Shown piece by piece: positions 58,697-64,000 of a stretch of 64,000 nucleotides of DNA (positions within the stretch are counted from its first letter, which is position 1; each line of letters opens with the position of its first letter). Location of the stretch: assembly GCF_001486585.1 (NCBI RefSeq), contig NZ_LN909044.1:860911-924910 (forward strand), given 5' to 3'. This DNA comes from Paenibacillus senegalimassiliensis. GTDB lineage: Bacteria; Bacillota; Bacilli; Paenibacillales; Paenibacillaceae. The notes under the pieces are model-generated. The model was not told the origin of the DNA. It made no database searches and saw only the letters and a program-made list of their open reading frames with translations. The translations under genes were made by a program, and so were the position numbers.

Positions 58697-59538
58697 TTTA
58701 TGCTCTTGGCCTTCAAGCGTCCGTAAGCGACGGCATAACGGCGTATTTTCTGATAGACCTCCTTGGAGTGAAGCAGCTTGAAGGGGAAGAGGGCAGGCTT
58801 TGTATTCACTTCCAGAATCCAAAGCTGATGTTGTTCATCGATGGCGATGTCCAGACCGATCTCTTTTAATTTGGGGAACTTATGAGTCATTTGTCGTGCC
58901 ACCTGGACACCCAGAATTTTGATTTCTTTGTATTTCTGGGCAAATTCACGTGGCCCCATATAAGGACCAAGTAAATCCTCGATCAGCATGACATCTCCGC
59001 CACCGTGATAGTTAGTAATGACCTTCTGCTGGGCGGCAATCCGGCCAATAATACCGGTTGTCTCCCAATTTTTGTTCGGCGTTTGCTGCACCAGAGCACG
59101 GATATCAAATCTGCGACGCCGATGGGTGAGTAAATGAATACCCTTCTGGATCAGATAAGGACGGGTTTCTATTTTTTCGTTTAAAGCAGCATAGAGTTCA
59201 TCTACGGTCTCAAATAACCTACTCTCGATGCCGAACCGTAGCTTGTATTGGACCGGGTTATCCGGGGCCAGATCATCGGTCCACTGCTCAATGCTCATGA
59301 CCCCGTTGCCGTAAGTGCCGTGGTCGGGCTTGATGAAGACGTAGCCGTAAGTATCCAGCATACTTCGGAGCTGCTCCAGAGAGTATTTGCGGGTATCGGG
59401 GATATAGGCACGGAGCGACTCTTGCCGGTAAATGACCTTGGTTTTCTCCCATTTGCTCGCAATGCGTTGAATCGTCAAAATAGGTTCCATCCTTTCTTGA
59501 ATGGTGTTTTTGCCCCTGTTTCTCCATGCGAAAAACAT
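58693..59538 (-). CDS. YheC/YheD-family ATP-grasp protein
   Basis: Up to 281 residues. ATP-grasp elements: VFIKPDHGTYGNGVM, RRRFDIRALVQQ, and the metal-binding IGLDIAIDEQHQLWILEVNTKP. The YheC/D family is associated with the endospore coat in Bacillales; the ligase substrate is unknown. The start is unclear: ATG 59538 lacks a ribosome site, ATG 59490 (MEPILTIQRI) has AAAGG directly against it. On the minus strand between gyrB and gyrA, opposite to replication bias. Confidence 0.85.
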   Translation of the reverse strand: MFFAWRNRGKNTIQERMEPILTIQRIASKWEKTKVIYRQESLRAYIPDTRKYSLEQLRSMLDTYGYVFIKPDHGTYGNGVMSIEQWTDDLAPDNPVQYKLRFGIESRLFETVDELYAALNEKIETRPYLIQKGIHLLTHRRRRFDIRALVQQTPNKNWETTGIIGRIAAQQKVITNYHGGGDVMLIEDLLGPYMGPREFAQKYKEIKILGVQVARQMTHKFPKLKEIGLDIAIDEQHQLWILEVNTKPALFPFKLLHSKEVYQKIRRYAVAYGRLKAKSIK

Positions 59539-59567
59539 AGGACAGAAGAGATAAACAATGGTATAAT
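59539..59567 (+). promoter_or_regulatory. gyrA promoter
   Basis: AGGACA (59539-59544), a 17-bp spacer and TATAAT (59562-59567) with a perfect extended -10 (TGGTATAAT). It gives a leader of about 240 nt, with a small hairpin GGCATTT/AAATGCC near 59600. Confidence 0.75.
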
Positions 59568-59812
59568 AATAAGATATGGGGATTTTATAAGATTTTTCGG
59601 CATTTCAAAGAAAATGCCTATATCCGTAGTGTATGAACGCACGTATCGATGGGAGTGGACACATCCCTATTTTTTGCTGTCTATATGGATGGTGCTCTGG
59701 AAAACGGCCAGGTTTAATTGAGCTCATTATGTGAAAGAAATATATATAAGTGGCGGTTTTTCAGGCTTTTTCCCTAGTGAGGCACGTGGATAGATATTGA
59801 AGGAGGTCCAGC

Positions 59813-62323
59813 ATGGCGGAAGAAAAATTCTCTCAAATCATAGATCGGGACATTAATGTGGAAATGCGCGAATCCTTTATGGATTACGCTATGAGCATTA
59901 TTGTCAGCCGCGCGTTGCCGGATGTACGGGACGGTCTGAAGCCGGTACACCGCCGTATTTTGTTTGCTATGAACGAACTTGGTATGCATCCCGATAAGCC
60001 GTTCAAGAAATCGGCGAGAATCGTTGGTGAGGTCATTGGTAAGTACCATCCCCACGGGGACTCGGCTGTTTATGAGACAATGGTACGGATGGCTCAGGAC
60101 TTCTCAATGCGGTATATGCTTGTCGACGGTCATGGCAACTTTGGTTCCATTGACGGCGACATGGCTGCGGCCATGCGTTATACGGAAGCACGGCTGTCCA
60201 AGATTGCGATGGAAATGCTGCGTGATATCAACAAGGAAACTGTTGATTTCATGCCTAACTATGATGGCGAAGAGCATGAGCCTGTTGTCTTGCCTTCCCG
60301 GTTCCCTAACCTGCTGGTCAACGGGGTATCAGGGATAGCGGTTGGGATGGCCACTAATATTCCGCCGCATAACCTGGGTGAGGTTGTTGAAGGGGTTCAA
60401 GCGATTATTAAGAACCCGGACATCAGCTCGCTGGAATTGATGGATTATATCAAAGGTCCGGATTTCCCAACTGCAGGTTATATTTTGGGACGGTCTGGTA
60501 TCCGTCAGGCTTATACGACAGGACGCGGCTCTGTGACGATGCGGGCAAGAACCAACATCGAGGAGCATAACAACAAAGCGCGGATCGTGGTTGAGGAACT
60601 GCCTTATCAAGTTAACAAAGCCCGCTTGGTGGAGAAAATCGCCGAGCTGGTACGGGAGAAGAGAATCGACGGGATTACCGATTTGCGCGATGAATCTGAC
60701 CGTACCGGGATGCGCGTGGTCATTGAGCTTCGCCGTGACGTGAATCCAAGCGTGGTGCTGAACAACTTGTACAAGCATACGGCGCTGCAAAGCACGTTCG
60801 GTATTAATATGCTGGCTATCGTGAACAATGAGCCGAAGATTCTGACGCTCAAGGAAGCACTTAGCCATTATTTGCAACATCAGATTGAAGTTGTGCGCCG
60901 GCGTACGGAATTCGACCTGAAGAAAGCCGAAGCCAGAGCTCATATTCTCGAAGGCTTGCGGATTGCGCTGGATTATATCGACGAAGTTATTGCGCTCATT
61001 CGTGGTTCCAAATCGGATGAGGAGGCTCGTGAGGGCTTGATCAACCGTTTTGGTCTGAGCTATGAACAAGCCCAGGCTATTCTGGACATGAGACTTCGCC
61101 GGTTGACCGGTTTGGAACGTGAGAAGATTGAAGGCGAATATAACGAACTGTTACAAAGAATCGCCGAGTACCACGAGATCCTGGGTAATGAACATCTGGT
61201 ATTGAGCATCATTGATGAAGAATTGCAGGAGATCCGCGACAAATATAATAATCCACGCCGTACAGAAATCACCGTTGGTGAAGAGAGTATTCTCGATGAG
61301 GATTTGATTCCTCAAGAAGAAGTGGTCATTACAATTACGCATACGGGTTACATCAAACGTTTGCCAGTAACGACCTATCGTAGCCAGAAACGCGGTGGAC
61401 GTGGGGTAGTTGGGATGGATACGAAGGATAATGACTTTGTGGAGCATCTATTCGTAACGAACTCCCACCATTATCTGATGTTCTTCACCGACCGTGGGAA
61501 GGCCTATAGGCTCAAAGCCTACGAGATTCCTGAGCTTGGCCGGACGGCGCGCGGGACACCTATTATCAACCTGATTCAAATTGAGCAGGGTGAGACGGTT
61601 AACGCAGTCATTGAGGTTGAACGCTTTGACGAAGATAAATATTTATTCTTCGCTACGCGGCGAGGCATCGTGAAGAAAACGCCAATCGAGGATTACATTA
61701 ACATTCGCAGGGGCGGCTTGATTGCCGTTAATCTACGGGACGATGATACTCTGATTGATGTGAAGCTCACCGATGGCAAGCAGGAAGTGATCATGGGCAC
61801 GGCTCAAGGGATGTCTATTCGCTTCCAGGAGAGCGACGTGCGCTCCATGGGTAGAGCGGCTACTGGTGTTAAGGGTATCACACTGGATGACCAGGACGAA
61901 CTAATTGCCATGGATGTTGTTGTACCTGAACAAGACGTATTGATTGTAACTGCCAAGGGCTACGGCAAGCGGACTCCGGCCTCGGAATACCGTAAGCAAA
62001 CCCGTGGTGGTAAGGGGATCAAGACGATTAACGTAACGGACAAGAACGGGACAGTAGTAAGTCTGAAGGTTGTGAAGGATGAAGAGGACCTGATGATTAT
62101 TACCTCCAGTGGTACGTTGATTCGTACGAGCATGGAGGGAGTCTCCACCATGGGTCGGAATACGCAAGGCGTCAAGCTGATCAACATCCGCGAGGATGAT
62201 TCGGTAGCCACCGTTTGCCGCTCTGATAAGAGCGAAGAAGAAGACGAACTTAACGAGGAAATGCTTCTCTCGGAAGATTCAGCCGAGGTAGAAGGTCCAG
62301 AAACGAATGATGGGGAAGAATAA
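59813..62323 (+). CDS. gyrA: DNA gyrase subunit A
   Basis: 836 residues. Breakage-reunion domain ([31 protein letters not shown]), quinolone region [20 protein letters not shown] with the sensitive-type Ser, catalytic Tyr in [10 protein letters not shown], coiled coil and a six-blade C-terminal DNA-wrapping domain with QKRGGRGV (GyrA box) near residue 530. Acidic tail. GAAGGAGGTCC before the ATG. Confidence 0.97.
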   Translation: MAEEKFSQIIDRDINVEMRESFMDYAMSIIVSRALPDVRDGLKPVHRRILFAMNELGMHPDKPFKKSARIVGEVIGKYHPHGDSAVYETMVRMAQDFSMRYMLVDGHGNFGSIDGDMAAAMRYTEARLSKIAMEMLRDINKETVDFMPNYDGEEHEPVVLPSRFPNLLVNGVSGIAVGMATNIPPHNLGEVVEGVQAIIKNPDISSLELMDYIKGPDFPTAGYILGRSGIRQAYTTGRGSVTMRARTNIEEHNNKARIVVEELPYQVNKARLVEKIAELVREKRIDGITDLRDESDRTGMRVVIELRRDVNPSVVLNNLYKHTALQSTFGINMLAIVNNEPKILTLKEALSHYLQHQIEVVRRRTEFDLKKAEARAHILEGLRIALDYIDEVIALIRGSKSDEEAREGLINRFGLSYEQAQAILDMRLRRLTGLEREKIEGEYNELLQRIAEYHEILGNEHLVLSIIDEELQEIRDKYNNPRRTEITVGEESILDEDLIPQEEVVITITHTGYIKRLPVTTYRSQKRGGRGVVGMDTKDNDFVEHLFVTNSHHYLMFFTDRGKAYRLKAYEIPELGRTARGTPIINLIQIEQGETVNAVIEVERFDEDKYLFFATRRGIVKKTPIEDYINIRRGGLIAVNLRDDDTLIDVKLTDGKQEVIMGTAQGMSIRFQESDVRSMGRAATGVKGITLDDQDELIAMDVVVPEQDVLIVTAKGYGKRTPASEYRKQTRGGKGIKTINVTDKNGTVVSLKVVKDEEDLMIITSSGTLIRTSMEGVSTMGRNTQGVKLINIREDDSVATVCRSDKSEEEDELNEEMLLSEDSAEVEGPETNDGEE

Positions 62324-62405
62324 ACTTCCTCTCAACTCAAGAACTCCCGGTGACGGCAATGTCATTAAGTTAAGCCTAGAGACAAAATGATAATTGGTGA
62401 TGGGG

Positions 62406-62447
62406 AAACAAACGGCATAAGGAAAATCCTGTGTCGTTTGTTTTTTT
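62406..62447 (+). terminator. Terminator inside the IS left end, closing gyrA transcription
   Basis: AAACAAACG pairs with CGTTTGTTT, with an inner AAGGA/TCCT stem, followed by TTTT. It lies 83 bp after the gyrA stop but inside the element. Confidence 0.75.
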
Positions 62448-62523
62448 ATGCAGACAATTGGAAATGCGTACAGCAAACAAAGCGGATGGAATGTCCGCTT
62501 TAAAAATGTTCATCCCTATTGAA

Positions 62524-63840
62524 TTATGCTACTCTATAAACGAAGCTAACGACTGATTGCGAGCGGACTTTGCGCGTATTCGTCTGCCCGGGGCGATGGG
62601 ACCGAATCGGCAAAAGGTTCTTGCGAATCAGTGCTTCAACATCGGGCGGGGGATCATCATCTCTTGAGCGCAGAAATTGTCTACAAACGTAAACGGCCAC
62701 CGTGAAGTTGACTTGGTAGGGGTGCCGCTTATCCATTTGGGAAATGAAGACGTGCGAGGTCATCATTTCAGCAAAGTTGTACATGATCATTCTTGCGAAA
62801 ATCTCTTGGAGGATGAACTCCCGTTTCTTCGCGTGAAAGTTCGTCAAACCGACGGTATATTTCAATGCCCTGAACGAGGTCTCAATGCCCCATCGCATAT
62901 TATAGATAGATTTGATCTCCTCTGGCGGAAAGTCAGCGTCAGAAAGATTCGTCATGACCGTTTCGTATTCGCCGTTAGGCAGGTGGAGGCGAAGCACCCG
63001 AAAGGAAATCGGGTAAAACAAGTGCTCACGCAGATCTAAAAAGTCAAATGTAGAAGTAGCAGGGACGAATCGGTATATCTCGGGATGAGCCTTGATCTCG
63101 TTGGTTTGTTTTTTGGTGAGTGTCAGGTGAACCGGGAGATCAAACTCTCCATCTGTAGGCAACGGCAAGCTTCTAACCATGCCGCTAGAATCCCTTACTC
63201 GTATGACATAGTTCCACCCTTTGCGTTCAATATGTGCGAAATTGTTGTAACTTTCATAACCCCGATCCGCAATAACCATGGTTTTTCCTTGGATAGAGGA
63301 ACGGTCCACCATGTCGGCTAGTGCCTTCCCTTCATGACATAACCTTCGCGGCTGAACAATCGCATCCACGTAAAGTCGGTTGCACAAGTCATAAGCTGCG
63401 TTCAAATGAAGAAGGTTATAGCCCTTCGTGTCCGGCTGGCTTTGAAAGTAGGTATTCGTGTCTAAAGGATCCGTGGCAATATGTAAATCTGAGCCGTCAA
63501 TGGCCAGTAATCGATAGCCGCGGTAGTCCTTGATATCCATGTACGATTGCGTAAATTTGTGAAACAAGCCCTCCACCGCAGACGGAAGAATCTTATTTCG
63601 CTGCTGAACAAAAGCAGAAGTGGTCGCCGTGTTCACGTCATAGCCCTGCAATTCCAAAAGTTCCTTGTACAGGCTGTTGCCGCCCATGGAAATCAGGAGC
63701 TGCATCACCGTTTCAAACGGTAGCTTTTTCGTTCGGGTAAAGTCCTTACCGGGATGTTTAACATAAGGTTCGGGTGCCGCTGACATCTCTTGTATCAGGG
63801 AGGTCAGCGTTTTTTTAAGCGTGTCCGCATATGTTTTCAA
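62524..63840 (-). CDS. IS4-family transposase
   Basis: 438 residues from TTG 63840 (GAGGAGG at 8 nt); the frame extends to GTG 63879 without a ribosome site. DDE catalytic set: LLAIDGSDL, VIADRGYES, and the IS4 signature Y-x2-R-x3-E-x6-K as YNMRWGIETSFRALK. Intact reading frame, so probably active or recently active. Catalyses cut-and-paste transposition via the 18-bp ends. Confidence 0.94.
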   Translation of the reverse strand: MKTYADTLKKTLTSLIQEMSAAPEPYVKHPGKDFTRTKKLPFETVMQLLISMGGNSLYKELLELQGYDVNTATTSAFVQQRNKILPSAVEGLFHKFTQSYMDIKDYRGYRLLAIDGSDLHIATDPLDTNTYFQSQPDTKGYNLLHLNAAYDLCNRLYVDAIVQPRRLCHEGKALADMVDRSSIQGKTMVIADRGYESYNNFAHIERKGWNYVIRVRDSSGMVRSLPLPTDGEFDLPVHLTLTKKQTNEIKAHPEIYRFVPATSTFDFLDLREHLFYPISFRVLRLHLPNGEYETVMTNLSDADFPPEEIKSIYNMRWGIETSFRALKYTVGLTNFHAKKREFILQEIFARMIMYNFAEMMTSHVFISQMDKRHPYQVNFTVAVYVCRQFLRSRDDDPPPDVEALIRKNLLPIRSHRPGQTNTRKVRSQSVVSFVYRVA

Positions 63841-63921
63841 TGACAAAACCTCCTCGTTTTTCAAGGGGCTTCGCCACACATTTCAGACCACTTGTCAAGC
63901 CTTTTTCCTTGTTGTCGGCGC

Positions 63922-63963
63922 AAAAAAAAGAGCGGGCTATCTTTTCGATAACCTGCTCTTTTT
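63922..63963 (-). terminator. Bidirectional terminator at the IS right end
   Basis: AAAAAGAGC-GGG-C-TATC / GATA-A-CCT-GCTCTTTTT (one mismatch, one wobble) with TTTTC loop; A-run on one side and T-run on the other. It would stop transcripts from outside entering the transposase gene. Confidence 0.85.
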
Positions 63964-64000
63964 CTTGATTCTGGGCTCATTCCTTAACTTAATGACATTG

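Larger units (their letters stand above)
62357..64000 (-). mobile_element. Complete IS4-family insertion sequence (1644 bp)
   Basis: Bounded by 18-bp perfect inverted repeats CAATGTCATTAAGTTAAG at 62357-62374 and its complement at 63983-64000. One transposase gene fills it. The left end is 33 bp after the gyrA stop. The right end is the last base of the window, so the target duplication cannot be read. Confidence 0.93.

Noticed and set aside
58945..58960. Further parS-like site (TTCACGTGGCC)
   Set aside because: Only the central CACGTG and a few flanking bases match; lies inside a coding region.

Overview
The window is the replication-origin region of a Firmicute chromosome, most probably Paenibacillus or a close relative. 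The gene order matches the Bacillales origin core: walRKHIJ-htrA, purA, dnaB-rplI-gdpP, rpsF-ssb-rpsR, noc-parA-parB, rsmG-mnmG-mnmE, jag-yidC-rnpA-rpmH, dnaA-dnaN-yaaA-recF-remB-gyrB-gyrA. Sporulation-associated genes (yyaC, a YheC/D-type ATP-grasp gene) fit a spore former. The genus is inferred from layout and protein style, not from a database search.

Layout. 1-4.2 kb: a cut-off TPR/SUKH gene, a divergent MerR/SDR pair, a 55-residue CxxH/CxxC protein, the HtrA protease and a small orphan gene. 4.2-9.7 kb: the WalRK cell-wall two-component operon with walH, walI and walJ. 10-17.6 kb: an M23 peptidase, an exported orphan, purA with PurR-type sites, a chemoreceptor and a PLP decarboxylase. 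17.9-24.7 kb: dnaB, rplI, the c-di-AMP phosphodiesterase gdpP, yybS, a MazG-like gene, a CBS protein and an LCP ligase. 24.9-30.6 kb: a five-gene oligopeptide ABC transporter. 31.1-37.2 kb: rpsF-ssb-rpsR with a structured leader, yjzC, tRNA-Ser, DUF951, MscS, DUF3343, yyaC, DUF4446 and a cysteine-desulfurase-like enzyme. 37.3-47.7 kb: parB, parA, noc, rsmG, mnmG, mnmE, a 0.97-kb gene-free repeat region, then jag, yidC, rnpA and rpmH. 48.0-51.3 kb: a gluconate operon (6-phosphogluconate dehydrogenase, GntR regulator, gluconokinase) lying between rpmH and dnaA. 51.4-62.3 kb: DnaA boxes, dnaA, the unwinding site, dnaN, yaaA, recF, remB, gyrB, an ATP-grasp gene and gyrA. 62.36-64.0 kb: a complete IS4-family element whose right end is the last base of the window.

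Replication probably opens between dnaA and dnaN, where a perfect DnaA box, a GC cluster, five DnaA-trios and an AT-rich stretch lie in order (about 53.21-53.26 kb). Most genes left of this point are on the minus strand and most to the right on the plus strand, as expected for leading-strand bias. The gluconate operon and dnaA are head-on to the leftward fork. Two perfect parS sites (in parB, and in a hairpin next to rsmG) belong to the ParAB segregation system encoded here.

The least explained material is non-coding: a three-copy miniature inverted-repeat element beside walR, rnpA and dnaN, which carries 0, 3 or 1 copies of a 35-37 bp hairpin module; related modules in the dnaA-dnaN spacer; and a 110-bp tandem repeat with scattered degenerate hairpins between jag and mnmE.
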